Shown here: piece after piece, positions 1 through 9,467 of the stretch
How the letters are laid out: each line of letters opens with the position of its first letter
Position numbering within the stretch: position 1 is the first letter of the stretch
Assembly (NCBI GenBank): GCA_004193205.1
Contig: RZUM01000002.1
Coordinates: 558,001 to 622,000, forward strand
DNA from: Gordonia sediminis
GTDB taxonomy: Bacteria > Actinomycetota > Actinomycetes > Mycobacteriales > Mycobacteriaceae
DNA: 64,000 bases
Reading direction: 5' to 3'
Program-made: the position numbers and the translations under genes
Notes under the pieces: model-generated
Databases searched by the model: none
What the model was told of the DNA's origin: nothing
The model's input: the letters and a program-made list of their open reading frames with translations, nothing else

Positions 1-1070
<1,070 letters not shown>

Positions 1071-1172
1071 TGTTCTCCCTCACGTTGCTAGCGCCCCGGC
1101 CGTCGGTGACCACAGCGGCGTCGACTGCAGCGGTGTCGTGTATGACGACCAGCCTGCTTCCACTCTAGTGGT

Positions 1173-1183
1173 CGCTTACAGTG
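1173..1183 (+). promoter_or_regulatory. possible ClgR-type operator upstream of clpC
   Basis: CGCTTACAGTG matches 10 of 11 core positions of the actinobacterial ClgR motif (CGCYNANRGCG, from memory). It lies about 100 bp upstream of the clpC start. ClgR activates clp genes in Corynebacterium and Streptomyces. Only the motif match is seen; chance occurrence is possible. No other feature is evident in 1071-1300. Confidence 0.3.
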
Positions 1184-1300
1184 CAGCTACAGTTAACGTC
1201 GATCGGGAATCGTTTCCGTGACCGTTACGGCGGGGTCTGCGCAGTACAACCGCGCACGTGGGTGCTGTGTTCCGCCCGTACTACGCCGAGAGCGAACGCG

Positions 1301-2059
1301 TCATTTCGCGGCGACCGCGATGACGTTTCCGGACGGATCCGAGCACCACGCGACGTCGGGTCCCCGATCCCCTCCCCGGGCAATACCCCGCTCATCCTGG
1401 TCGAAACCGTCGTAGCGAAGGAACTCCACGCCCTTGGCGACCAGATCGTCGACGGTGTGCTCGAGGTCGTCGACCGGGATGTTGAGGATCGTGAACGTGG
1501 CCGGTTCATGATCGGGTTTCGGGTAGACGAGGACCGTCGTGCTGCGGTTGATCCGGACTCCGAGTAGCCCCATCGGAAGCCGCAGCACCCGCATGCCGAG
1601 CACGTCGCGGTAGAAGGCCTCGGCGGCGTCGAGGTCTCGAACGGCGAATCCGCTGCATGGCGAGGTCGGGTTGCTCATCTGGGCTTCGAACTCGTCGGCG
1701 AGCCGAACGATCTGCAGCCAGTTGCCGTCGGGGTCCTTGACGGTCCCGAAGTAGGTCCCCCCGCCCTTGTCCTCGAGCGGACTGATCCAGTCTGCCCCGA
1801 GTTCATCGATCCGCGCCGCGGTCGCCAATGGATCGTCGACCTCGACGTTGAGGATCGCCCGCGCGCCTCCGGTGTTCGGTCCGGACACGTCGTCGCGTTT
1901 GTCGAACATGATGTAGAAGCCGTCGAGTTCGATGATCTCGTAGCCGGCGGCATCGGGATCGGTCTGGATCTCGGCCTCGAACACGGCCGCGTACCAGCGC
2001 GCGAGGCGCTTCGGGTCGTCACTGGACAGCAGCATGGAGGATATCGTCGCAGTCGCCAT
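1301..2059 (-). CDS. two-domain VOC (glyoxalase/bleomycin-resistance fold) protein
   Basis: 252 residues forming two tandem vicinal-oxygen-chelate domains (about 1-120 and 130-250). The first begins with ISSMLLSSDDPKRLARWYAA and the second with SGFAVRDLDAAEAFYRDVL. Both carry the typical C-terminal D-P-(D/S)-G-N segment (DPDGNWLQ, DPSGNVIAV). VOC proteins bind a divalent metal and act as dioxygenases, isomerases or drug-sequestering proteins; the substrate cannot be told here. It lies alone between clpC and a TetR gene. Confidence 0.85.
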   Translation of the reverse strand: MATATISSMLLSSDDPKRLARWYAAVFEAEIQTDPDAAGYEIIELDGFYIMFDKRDDVSGPNTGGARAILNVEVDDPLATAARIDELGADWISPLEDKGGGTYFGTVKDPDGNWLQIVRLADEFEAQMSNPTSPCSGFAVRDLDAAEAFYRDVLGMRVLRLPMGLLGVRINRSTTVLVYPKPDHEPATFTILNIPVDDLEHTVDDLVAKGVEFLRYDGFDQDERGIARGGDRGPDVAWCSDPSGNVIAVAAK

Positions 2060-2110
2060 GTCAGTGTTGACCGCCTGCGGCCCTACAACTCATCGGTCAC
2101 GAAGCGACCC

Positions 2111-2722
2111 CTATCGCGGGTCGGTCGCGAACGCGTCGATGACGCGGTCCAGCACCACGACGACCTCCGCGGTCGCGGAGTCCTTGTCAGCAGCGGCGGC
2201 GACGTAGAGAGCCGACTCGTCGAGCGCACCGATGGCGACATGAGCGATCGGCCGCACCGGCTGCTCGGCGATCTGACCAGCCGCGATCGCTGCGTGCAGG
2301 ATGCCTTCGATCAGCGCGAATCCGAACTCCTCGCCGCGTGCCCGCCATTCGGTCCATCCGAGCACCGATGGCGCATCCACCAGCGAGATCATGTGCACTG
2401 TCGGATCGGTGACCCGCTCGAGGAAGACGCGGACGCCGGCCTTGAGGGCCGCGATGGGGTCATACGCCGCGAGGTCACCGACCCGTGCGGCGACCTCGGC
2501 AGTGATGTCCTGTTCGACCTGGTCATAGACCGCCGCGAACAGGCCCTGCTTGTCCTTGAACTGGTGATACAGGGCGCCGCGTGTCACGCCGGCCTCATCC
2601 ACGATCGCTTGCGTGCCCACCTCGGCGTATCCGTGTTCACCGAAGAGTTTCCGACCCGCAGCGATCAGCGCGGCGCGGGTGGACGCCGTGCGCTCGGCCT
2701 GAGTTCGACGATTGACTTTCAT
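2111..2722 (-). CDS. TetR family transcriptional regulator
   Basis: 203 residues. The N-terminal HTH (about 8-60) contains GRKLFGEHGYAEVGTQAIV and GVTRGALYHQFKDKQGLFAA, the classic TetR pattern; the rest is the ligand-binding domain. It is divergent from an alpha/beta hydrolase at 2792, so it probably represses that gene and itself from the shared 70-bp region. A 12-bp direct repeat there overlaps its own start codon. Confidence 0.92.
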   Translation of the reverse strand: MKVNRRTQAERTASTRAALIAAGRKLFGEHGYAEVGTQAIVDEAGVTRGALYHQFKDKQGLFAAVYDQVEQDITAEVAARVGDLAAYDPIAALKAGVRVFLERVTDPTVHMISLVDAPSVLGWTEWRARGEEFGFALIEGILHAAIAAGQIAEQPVRPIAHVAIGALDESALYVAAAADKDSATAEVVVVLDRVIDAFATDPR

Positions 2723-2748
2723 ACAGGTTGCACGTAACTTTCATACAG
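2715..2748. promoter_or_regulatory. direct repeat, probable TetR operator region
   Basis: ACTTTCATACAG occurs at 2715-2726 and again at 2737-2748, 22 bp apart (two helical turns). The first copy overlaps the tetR start codon. An imperfect inverted repeat (CGTAACTT with AAGTTGCG) surrounds the second copy. Position between divergent genes suggests the TetR binds here; this is inference. Confidence 0.45.
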
Positions 2749-2791
2749 AGTGTTCGTAAGTTGCGCCAAGCGTAGTCGAAAGGCGGAGAAC

Positions 2792-3640
2792 ATGACCACG
2801 ACGACCATCGACCTCCCTTCTGGAACCATCGAGTACGCGACCTACGGACTCGCGACGTCGCCCCATCCCCCGATCGTTTTCGTCCACGGCGCCGTCGTCG
2901 ATCACCGGCTGTGGGAACCGGTCGCGACCCTTCTTGCCGAGGCCGGGTATCGCTGTTACGCGCCGACGTTCCCGCTCGGAGCCCACCGCATCCCCTGGGG
3001 ACCGACCGCCGATCGCAGTCCGCGCGGAGCCGCCGGCCTCGTTCGGGAGTTCGTGGCCGCGCTGGGCCTCTCCGACGTGGCTCTGGTGGCGAACGACACC
3101 GGCGGCGCGATCACCCAGTTCGCGCTCGACAGTGACCCCGACTTCGTCGGTGCGGTCGTCTTCACCAACTGCGATGCCTTCGACTTGTTCCCGCCCCAAC
3201 CGTTCGGGCTCGTGTTCGCGCTGCTGCGTCAGCGAGCGCTGCTGAAGCCGTTGGTGGAAACCATGCGGTTCCGTACTCTCCGCCACTCGATACTCGGCGT
3301 CGGCCTCCTGCTCGCCGACCCCGATCCGGATCTGACCCTCTCGCTGTTCGAGCCCCTCCGCATTGATGCCCGTATCCGCGACGACTTCATCGCTTTCCTG
3401 CGCAGAATCGATCCAGCCGAACTCGCCGAGGTCACACCCCGGCTTTCGCGTGTCGACCTACCGGTCACCGTGGTGTGGGGAACCGCCGACCGGTGCTTCA
3501 CCTCCGAGCACGGACGGCGTTTGGCGGCGGTTTTCGAGAATTCGCGTTTCGTGGCCGTGCCACATGCACGGACATTCGTCTCGCTAGACCAGCCCCAGAC
3601 GGTCGCGGACGCGATTGTGGCGGCGTCGGCGCGGATCTGA
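2792..3640 (+). CDS. alpha/beta hydrolase
   Basis: 282 residues from ATG 2792, preferred over an in-frame upstream start at 2750 because AAGGCGGAG lies just before it. The alpha/beta-hydrolase fold is shown by the oxyanion-hole segment VFVHGAVVDHRLWEPV, a nucleophile-elbow region near LVANDTGGAITQFAL and the late acid/His region (VVWGTADRCF, PHARTFVSLDQP). The elbow reads N-D-T-G-G, so the nucleophile is Asp rather than Ser, as in haloalkane dehalogenase-like or epoxide-hydrolase-like members. Substrate unknown; probably controlled by the divergent TetR. Confidence 0.85.
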   Translation: MTTTTIDLPSGTIEYATYGLATSPHPPIVFVHGAVVDHRLWEPVATLLAEAGYRCYAPTFPLGAHRIPWGPTADRSPRGAAGLVREFVAALGLSDVALVANDTGGAITQFALDSDPDFVGAVVFTNCDAFDLFPPQPFGLVFALLRQRALLKPLVETMRFRTLRHSILGVGLLLADPDPDLTLSLFEPLRIDARIRDDFIAFLRRIDPAELAEVTPRLSRVDLPVTVVWGTADRCFTSEHGRRLAAVFENSRFVAVPHARTFVSLDQPQTVADAIVAASARI

Positions 3641-3725
3641 TCCATTCGTGGCTCTTCGCTTCTGCGGGATCAGATGAAGAAATTCGTCGATCAGGCGTCG
3701 GAAATCGGCCTTTCCAAACGACGAT

Positions 3726-4283
3726 ATGGGTGTGAGCGGCGAACAACAGGGTCCGCCCGAAGGCGGCGCGCCCGCATTGCTGGCGGTGTACGACGATGCA
3801 CTGCCCGCGGTGTACGGCTACCTGCTGCGCCGGTGCACGGATCGTCGAGTGGCCGAGGACCTCACGTCGGAGACCTTTCTCGCCGCGATGGACACGGTGC
3901 GCCGCGACGCCGATGCGCGTCCGACCGTCCCGTGGCTGATCGGGGTGGCCCGGCACAAGCTCGCCGACCACTGGCGCGCGATGCAGCGCACACCCGAACC
4001 GGTCGAGGACGTCCCCGACTCGGCGCAGGACGACTGGGACGTGCACCTCGACCGGATGCTCGCGCACTACACGCTGGCCGGGCTGTCACCCGTCCATCGC
4101 GCGGTACTGACGCTGCGCTATGTCGATGACCTGCCCGTCGGCGACTGCGCCGCGCTGCTCGACCGCACCGTCGGCGCCACCGAGGCGCTGCTCACCCGGG
4201 CCAAGCGGGCCTTCCGCGCGGCCTACCCGGACCCCGAACCGCGGTCCGACCTACCCACCACCGGGAGAGGAGGTCACGCATGA
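3726..4283 (+). CDS. RNA polymerase ECF sigma factor (sigma-70 family)
   Basis: 185 residues with sigma region 2 (about 20-85; YGYLLRRCTDRRVAEDLTSE, VPWLIGVARHKLADHWR) and region 4 (about 115-165; LSPVHRAVLTLRYVDDLPVG). There is no long extra C-terminal domain. Its stop overlaps the start of the next gene (ATGA at 4280-4283). The downstream protein starts with a short segment often found in partners of this type of sigma factor. No classical anti-sigma gene is next to it. Confidence 0.9.
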   Translation: MGVSGEQQGPPEGGAPALLAVYDDALPAVYGYLLRRCTDRRVAEDLTSETFLAAMDTVRRDADARPTVPWLIGVARHKLADHWRAMQRTPEPVEDVPDSAQDDWDVHLDRMLAHYTLAGLSPVHRAVLTLRYVDDLPVGDCAALLDRTVGATEALLTRAKRAFRAAYPDPEPRSDLPTTGRGGHA

Positions 4284-5611
4284 GCGAGCACAACACCACC
4301 GATCGCGGCCGCGCCACGCCGCCCGAGCCGTTCGCAGTCCTGCGGGCCGCCGATACCCCGGGATGGTCCGACCCCGTGGCCCCCGACGACGAGTTCGCCC
4401 GCGCCCTGCGGGACCGACTCGAGCGCGGCGCCACCCTGCCCCAAGGAGTTGTCATGAGCACCACCACCATCGACACCATCAGCGGCCCCGCCGCCCCGAC
4501 GGTCGAACGCCCAGGCGCCCTCCCGTATCTCACGGTCGCCGACGCCCGCGCCGCCACCGACTGGTACACCGCGCATCTCGGCGCGCGACTGCGCGGCGAA
4601 CCGATCGTGATGGATGACGGCCGCATCGGCCATGCCGAAGTCGAGATCGGGGGTGGAGCCATCTACCTCGCCGACGAGTTCGCAGACATCGGGCTGTCGG
4701 CTCCGGCCCCCGGTGCGGTGTCGGTGAGTCTGATGCTGCCCGTCGACGACACCGACGCGGCGCTGCAGACGGCGCGGCGCGGCGGCGCGATCGTGCAGCG
4801 CGAACCCTACGAGGCCCACGGCACCCGGGGAGCCACCATCATTGACCCGTTCGGCCATCGCTGGATGCTGACCGGGCCGTCGAAGGCCCAAGCCCCTGCC
4901 CCAGAACGCATCCGGCCGGGCGACATCGTCTACGTGTCGTTGCAGACCTCCGACGTCGCTCGCGCGGCCCGGTTCTACGACGCAGTTCTCGGCTGGGAAT
5001 ACGACCCGGCCACACGGCAGGTCACCAATCTCGGGCACCGACTGGGCATCTCGGGTGCCGGCGGCTACGGCGCGCCGGGCACGCTCTACTGCGTGTACGC
5101 GGTCGACGATTTCGACGCGGCACGGGCGGCGATCCTCACCGCGGGAGGGCAGGCCGGCGAGGTCACCGAGGCCGGTGACGGCGTCCCGGTCCTCGACGCC
5201 GTCGACGATCAGGGCGTCGCCTTCTCGGTCCACGTCCCCGCACCCGGTGAAGCACGCCCCGACCAGCACCCGCGGGGCGTCGGCGAGATGTCGTATCTGA
5301 CCGTGCACACCCCCTCGAGCGCCCGGTTCCGCGACTTCTACGGCGCCGCGCTCGGCTGGACCTTTCACGGTGGCCGCATCGACGACGGGTGGGAGGTCGA
5401 CGAGGTTCACCCGCAGGTCGGGATCGCCGGTGGTGCCGACCGGTCGGTGACCATCCCGATGTGGAATGTCGCCGACATGGATGCGGCGGTCGACCGTGTG
5501 CGCGCCGCAGGCGGTCGGGTGATCGATGAGCCCTCGCGCGCGCCGTACGGGATCACCGCGCGGTGCGCCGACGACCAGGGCGCCGAGTTCTATCTGGGGC
5601 AGCTGTTCTAG
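4280..5611 (+). CDS. three-domain VOC protein with sigma-factor-linked N-terminal segment
   Basis: 443 residues, translationally coupled to the ECF sigma gene. Residues about 1-55 are a short charged segment (DDEFARALRDRLERGATLPQ) seen at the N-terminus of VOC proteins paired with ECF sigma factors. Three VOC domains follow: about 72-205 (LPYLTVADARAATDWYTAHL; DPFGHRWMLTG), 215-330 (VSLQTSDVARAARFYDAVLG) and 335-443 (MSYLTVHTPSSARFRDFYGA; ADDQGAEFYLGQLF). The pairing suggests ligand sensing or detoxification under control of the sigma factor. The function of the N-terminal segment as a sigma modulator is inference. Confidence 0.82.
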   Translation: MSEHNTTDRGRATPPEPFAVLRAADTPGWSDPVAPDDEFARALRDRLERGATLPQGVVMSTTTIDTISGPAAPTVERPGALPYLTVADARAATDWYTAHLGARLRGEPIVMDDGRIGHAEVEIGGGAIYLADEFADIGLSAPAPGAVSVSLMLPVDDTDAALQTARRGGAIVQREPYEAHGTRGATIIDPFGHRWMLTGPSKAQAPAPERIRPGDIVYVSLQTSDVARAARFYDAVLGWEYDPATRQVTNLGHRLGISGAGGYGAPGTLYCVYAVDDFDAARAAILTAGGQAGEVTEAGDGVPVLDAVDDQGVAFSVHVPAPGEARPDQHPRGVGEMSYLTVHTPSSARFRDFYGAALGWTFHGGRIDDGWEVDEVHPQVGIAGGADRSVTIPMWNVADMDAAVDRVRAAGGRVIDEPSRAPYGITARCADDQGAEFYLGQLF

Positions 5612-6054
5612 AGCTTTCGCGCGTCCCCGCTGCGGGTGTCCCCTTCGTGTATGTCGTCATACGTGCCCCGAGACGCCTTGACCTCGGGAACGTGACCCTC
5701 GACGAACTCGATCAAACCGGCCAGCCGGGTGGCGACGTCGGCACCCAGATCGGTGAGTGAGTACTCCACACGCGGCGGGATCGCCTGGAGCACGGTGCGA
5801 TTGACGAATCCGTCGCGCTCGAGAGCCTGCAGCGTCACCGACAGCATCCGTTCGCTCACCCCGTCGACCCGACGGCGCAGCGCGTTGAACCGCATGTCGC
5901 CCTCGCTCAACGCGACCAGAGCGAGCAGCCCCCACCGACTGGTGACGTTCTGCAGGATGTCGCGCGACTGACATCCGCGCGCGAAGACGTCGGCCTCCAG
6001 CGACGGATCCGGTTCGTCGGTGCGGTTCGTCGGCGTGGGCTGCGCGGTGGGCAT
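5608..6054 (-). CDS. HxlR family winged-helix regulator
   Basis: 148 residues with the HxlR signature: Cys near the start (RGCQSRDILQNVTSRWGLLA), FNALRRRVDGVSERMLSVTL as recognition region and wing, and VEYSLTDLGADV. The N-terminal Cys is typical of redox- or electrophile-sensing members. Divergent from a QorB-like reductase, as in the E. coli ytfH/ytfG pair, so it probably senses quinones or diamide-like stress. Its stop codon overlaps that of the convergent VOC gene (CTAG at 5608-5611). Confidence 0.92.
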   Translation of the reverse strand: MPTAQPTPTNRTDEPDPSLEADVFARGCQSRDILQNVTSRWGLLALVALSEGDMRFNALRRRVDGVSERMLSVTLQALERDGFVNRTVLQAIPPRVEYSLTDLGADVATRLAGLIEFVEGHVPEVKASRGTYDDIHEGDTRSGDARKL

Positions 6055-6061
6055 GCCGACA

Positions 6062-6112
6062 TTGTACGCAACCCATTCGTCATGTGGTTACCATCACCAT
6101 TGCACTGTACAA
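6062..6112. promoter_or_regulatory. possible HxlR operator in divergent promoter
   Basis: TTGTAC at 6062-6067 and its complement GTACAA at 6107-6112 lie between the divergent hxlR and qorB-like genes, in an AT-rich stretch that should carry both promoters. Short and widely spaced, so only suggestive. Confidence 0.3.
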
Positions 6113-6183
6113 ATAGTAAGTGCATGATGTGTTGGAAGCGCAATGTTGGAGGCACAAAGGTGCCACGACGACGAGGAGATCCC

Positions 6184-7047
6184 ATGACCACGTACGCAGT
6201 AACCGGAGCAACCGGCGGATTCGGCGGTGCCGCCGTCAGCGCCCTCATCGCCCGCGGCGTGACGCCGGGCGACATCGTCGCCATCGTCCGCGACGCGGAG
6301 AAGGCCGCCGCACTTCGCGCGGCGGGTGTGCAGGTGCGCGTCGCGGATTACCGCGACGTGTCGGCACTCGCGCAGGCCCTCGCCGGGGTCGACAGGCTGC
6401 TGCTGGTCTCGGGTAACGAGTTCGGGCAACGCGTGTCCCAGCACACCAATGTGGTCGAGGCCGGGCAGAAGGCGGGGGTCGGCCTGATCGCCTACACCAG
6501 CATCCTGCGCGCGGACAGTTCGCCACTCGCGCTGGCCACCGAGCACATCGCCACCGAGAAGGTTCTGGCCGACAGCGGAATTGGGGTCGTCCTGCTGCGC
6601 AATGGCTGGTACGCGGAGAACTATCTGGCGTCGGCTCCGACGGCGATCGAGGGCGGCGTGTTTTACGGCAGCGCCCGCGACGGTCAGGTGGCTCCGGCCG
6701 CCCGTGCCGACTACGCCGACGCCGCGGCCGCGGCCCTGATCTCCGGTCAGCGTGGCGAAGTGTTCGAACTGGTTGGATCACAGCATCTTTCGTACGCGGA
6801 TATTGCGGCGACCTTCGCCGATGTGAGCGGGAACCCGGTGCGCTACCAGGATCTTCCCGAGTCGGACTACGCAGCCGCACTCACCCAGGCCGGCATCCCG
6901 GCGGCCTTTGCCGGAGTCCTCGCGGACTCCGATGCGGGAGTTGCGGTCGGCGCTCTGGACTCCGATTCGTCCGACCTCGTCGGGCTCCTCGGACGCCCGG
7001 CGACCACCTTCGCCGAGGTGATCCGCACCGGCCTCGCCGGCGCGTGA
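6184..7047 (+). CDS. NAD(P)H:quinone oxidoreductase, QorB/NmrA-like SDR
   Basis: 287 residues from ATG 6184. The longer in-frame start at 6082 would add a non-conserved leader, and an ACGAGGAG ribosome site precedes 6184. Rossmann motif TGATGGFGG at the N-terminus, followed by AIVRDAEKAAALRAAGVQVR and YTSILRADSSPLAL. This is the NmrA-like branch that includes E. coli QorB (YtfG), an NADPH quinone reductase. Divergent from the HxlR regulator, matching the ytfG/ytfH arrangement. Family assignment is firm; the quinone substrate is by analogy. Confidence 0.87.
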   Translation: MTTYAVTGATGGFGGAAVSALIARGVTPGDIVAIVRDAEKAAALRAAGVQVRVADYRDVSALAQALAGVDRLLLVSGNEFGQRVSQHTNVVEAGQKAGVGLIAYTSILRADSSPLALATEHIATEKVLADSGIGVVLLRNGWYAENYLASAPTAIEGGVFYGSARDGQVAPAARADYADAAAAALISGQRGEVFELVGSQHLSYADIAATFADVSGNPVRYQDLPESDYAAALTQAGIPAAFAGVLADSDAGVAVGALDSDSSDLVGLLGRPATTFAEVIRTGLAGA

Positions 7048-7062
7048 CACCCTGGGCGGCTG

Positions 7063-7542
7063 TCAGGACCGCGTCTGCAGGAGTCCGACGATCGCCACGA
7101 CAAACCCGGTCGACGCCGCAACCGCCCGAATGATGTTCCAGCGCACCCACGGTTGGACGAACTCCGCCCAGACCGTGGGTGCGTCGGCGTCCGAGGCCGC
7201 GCCCGCCGCGTCCAGCCGGTTGTTGAGCGGGACGTTGATCAACGCGGTGATGAGCACGGCGGACACCACGAGCACGGCCGCCGCGACGAGCCACCACCGC
7301 AGCGGATCGTCCCACCAGATCACTGCGGCCAGGACCCCGAACACCACCGCGCCGAAGAAGATGAACGCGAAGAGCGGATTGAGGATCGCGACGTTGATCC
7401 GCTGCATCGCGGGCACCGCAATCGGCGCACCCGCCCGTTGCAGGCCGGGCATCACCGAGTAGGCGAAGGCCGCCAATAGCCCCGCGGTCAGTCCGGAGGT
7501 CGTGACCGCGAGGACCAGAATCGCATCGCGAAGGGTGTTCAC
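7063..7542 (-). CDS. DUF1772 family membrane protein
   Basis: 159 residues with about four hydrophobic helices (near 5-28, 55-75, 83-105, 135-155). The conserved DUF1772 features are FAYSVMPGLQR, MQRINVAILNPLF and VPLNNRLD. Some family members are anthrone-oxygenase-like, but no function is assured. It overlaps the preceding NmrA-like gene by 4 bp (ATGA), so the two are co-translated. Confidence 0.85.
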   Translation of the reverse strand: MNTLRDAILVLAVTTSGLTAGLLAAFAYSVMPGLQRAGAPIAVPAMQRINVAILNPLFAFIFFGAVVFGVLAAVIWWDDPLRWWLVAAAVLVVSAVLITALINVPLNNRLDAAGAASDADAPTVWAEFVQPWVRWNIIRAVAASTGFVVAIVGLLQTRS

Positions 7543-8399
7543 AGCGGGACCGTCTCTTGAGCAAGGGATTTCGCGAAGTCGGTGAAGTCCGTCGGTCGAC
7601 GGCGCAGCACGCGGGTGACGTCGTCGGATACCCGTGAGTTACGGCCGTCGAACAGGGTCTCGAACAGCGCCAGCAGCAGATCGACCTCGTCGCTGGGAAC
7701 ACCGAACTGTGCCAGCAGGTTCCGATAGGTGTCCGAATCGACGCGGGTGAAGGTGACCTGCCCGCCGCGCGCCCGTCCGATCTCCTCGGCAACATCGGCG
7801 AAGGTGAGCAGCCGCGGACCCGTCAACTCGTAGGTCTGCTGCGCGTGCGGGTTCGTCCCGTCGGGCGTCTGGTCGAGCAATGCTGCCACCGCGACCTCGG
7901 CGATGTCGTCGGCGTCCACGAACGGTTCTCCGACGGGGGGAACAGGCAGGGTGAGTGAGCCGGCGGCGATCTCGGGGGCGAATCCGCCTTCGGAGAAGTT
8001 CTGGTTGAACCAGGCGCACGACAGCACCGTCGAGTCGATATCGCCGGCGTGGACGAGGTCGGCGGCGGCCGCGGCCTCGGGCTCACCTCGCCCGGCCAGC
8101 AGGACGAGGCGGGTGACACCAGCCCGCTCCGCCTCGCGGACGAACTCGGCGATGTCGTCGGTGGCGCCGGGCGCGATGAGGTCGGGCTGGTAGGAGATGT
8201 AGACCGGCCCGGCACCGTCGAGCGCGGGCGCCCAACTCGATCGGTCGGTCCAGTCGAAGGTCGTCGTACTCGATCGGCTCGCCCGCCGGACCGGATGCCC
8301 GCGGCCGGCGAGGAGGTCGGCCACCCGTCGTCCGGTCTTGCCGGTGGCCCCGACGACGAGGACGGGTGCGGTGTGCGTGTGTGTGGTTGTTTCGGTCAT
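7539..8399 (-). CDS. NmrA-like NAD(P)-binding oxidoreductase
   Basis: 286 residues. N-terminal Rossmann motif VVGATGKTGRRVADLLAGRG, then VYISYQPDLIAPGA, VLLAGRGEPEAA and SCAWFNQNFSEG, typical of NAD(P)H-binding NmrA-like proteins related to the QorB family. First gene of a two-gene operon with the DUF1772 protein; divergent from an AraC regulator at 8491 that probably controls it. Confidence 0.87.
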   Translation of the reverse strand: MTETTTHTHTAPVLVVGATGKTGRRVADLLAGRGHPVRRASRSSTTTFDWTDRSSWAPALDGAGPVYISYQPDLIAPGATDDIAEFVREAERAGVTRLVLLAGRGEPEAAAAADLVHAGDIDSTVLSCAWFNQNFSEGGFAPEIAAGSLTLPVPPVGEPFVDADDIAEVAVAALLDQTPDGTNPHAQQTYELTGPRLLTFADVAEEIGRARGGQVTFTRVDSDTYRNLLAQFGVPSDEVDLLLALFETLFDGRNSRVSDDVTRVLRRRPTDFTDFAKSLAQETVPL

Positions 8400-8423
8400 G
8401 ATTCGAGTTCACACCCCAAGATC

Positions 8424-8469
8424 GAGACGATCCATGGGTGAACGACTCAGATACATACGCGATCGTCTC
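8424..8469. promoter_or_regulatory. inverted repeat in AraC/NmrA divergent promoter
   Basis: GAGACGATC at 8424-8432 and its exact complement GATCGTCTC at 8461-8469, 28 bp apart, in the 91-bp region between the two divergent start codons. A candidate binding site for the AraC protein or a looping element; role inferred from place only. Confidence 0.35.
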
Positions 8470-8490
8470 AGCCGGTCTAGACTGGCCGGC

Positions 8491-9462
8491 ATGGACGCTC
8501 TCGGCAGCCTGCTCAACGGACCCCGCGCCCAGACACCGATGATGCTGCGGATGGTGATGCGATCGCCGTGGTCGGTGCGGATCGAGGACACCGCGCCGCT
8601 CACCGTCGTCACCGTCACGCGGGGTAGCTCGACACTGCGCTACGACGACGGCACCCGACACCGCGTCGACCCCGGGGACGTGGCGTTGATCCGGGGCACC
8701 CACCCGTACACGATCGCCGACGACCCGGCCCACGAGTGGGTGGCCAAGATCGACGCACACGGCGACTGCTACGACCCCACCGGAACGCACAGCGTCGCCG
8801 AGGACATGTGTTTCGGCGTCCGTTCGTGGGGCAACTGCGCCGACGAGCAGGATGCCGACGCCATCATGCTCATCGGCACGTATTCGAGCGGCGAGGTGAG
8901 CCAGCGTCTCCTCGACGCGCTCGACCGCTTCACGCTGGTGCCGATGCGCGATCACCCGCTGGTGTCGCTGATGGACACCGAGATCGTGCGGGATTCACCC
9001 GCCCAGGAGGCCGTGCTGAATCGGCTCCTGGATCTGCTGCTGATCACCGGCCTGCGGCAGTCGATGGAGTCCGGGCAGGTGCGGGCCGCACAGTGGTACC
9101 GCGCCCACTCCGACCCCGTTGTCGGACAGGCACTCCGGCTCCTGCACAACGGTATCGACCGGCCGTGGACGGTGGGTTCGCTCGCCGCCGCGGCAGGCGT
9201 GTCACGGGCGGTGATGGCCCGCCGGTTCACCGATCTCGTCGGCGAACCGCCGATGACCTACCTCGCCAACTGGCGGCTCTCGGTGGCCGCCGACCTGCTG
9301 GCCGACCGCAGCCAGTCGCTGTCCGCCATCGCCCACCGCGTCGGCTACAGCAGCCCGTTCGCGTTCAGCGCGGCGTTCAAACGCCATCGCGGGATCAGCC
9401 CGGCCGCCTTCCGGACTCACACCACCGCCGACGGCGCGGCGGGTGACCGCATGATTCACTGA
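8491..9462 (+). CDS. AraC family transcriptional regulator (cupin-type sensor)
   Basis: 323 residues from ATG 8491; the longer in-frame ORF overlaps the divergent promoter. N-terminal cupin_6-like sensor (SPWSVRIEDTAPLTVVTVTR; DPGDVALIRGTHPYTIADDP) and a C-terminal AraC double HTH from about 205 (WTVGSLAAAAGVSRAVMARR; AIAHRVGYSSPFAFSAAFKR). Probably activates the divergent oxidoreductase/DUF1772 operon in response to a small molecule. Confidence 0.92.
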   Translation: MDALGSLLNGPRAQTPMMLRMVMRSPWSVRIEDTAPLTVVTVTRGSSTLRYDDGTRHRVDPGDVALIRGTHPYTIADDPAHEWVAKIDAHGDCYDPTGTHSVAEDMCFGVRSWGNCADEQDADAIMLIGTYSSGEVSQRLLDALDRFTLVPMRDHPLVSLMDTEIVRDSPAQEAVLNRLLDLLLITGLRQSMESGQVRAAQWYRAHSDPVVGQALRLLHNGIDRPWTVGSLAAAAGVSRAVMARRFTDLVGEPPMTYLANWRLSVAADLLADRSQSLSAIAHRVGYSSPFAFSAAFKRHRGISPAAFRTHTTADGAAGDRMIH

Positions 9463-9467
9463 AGGCC

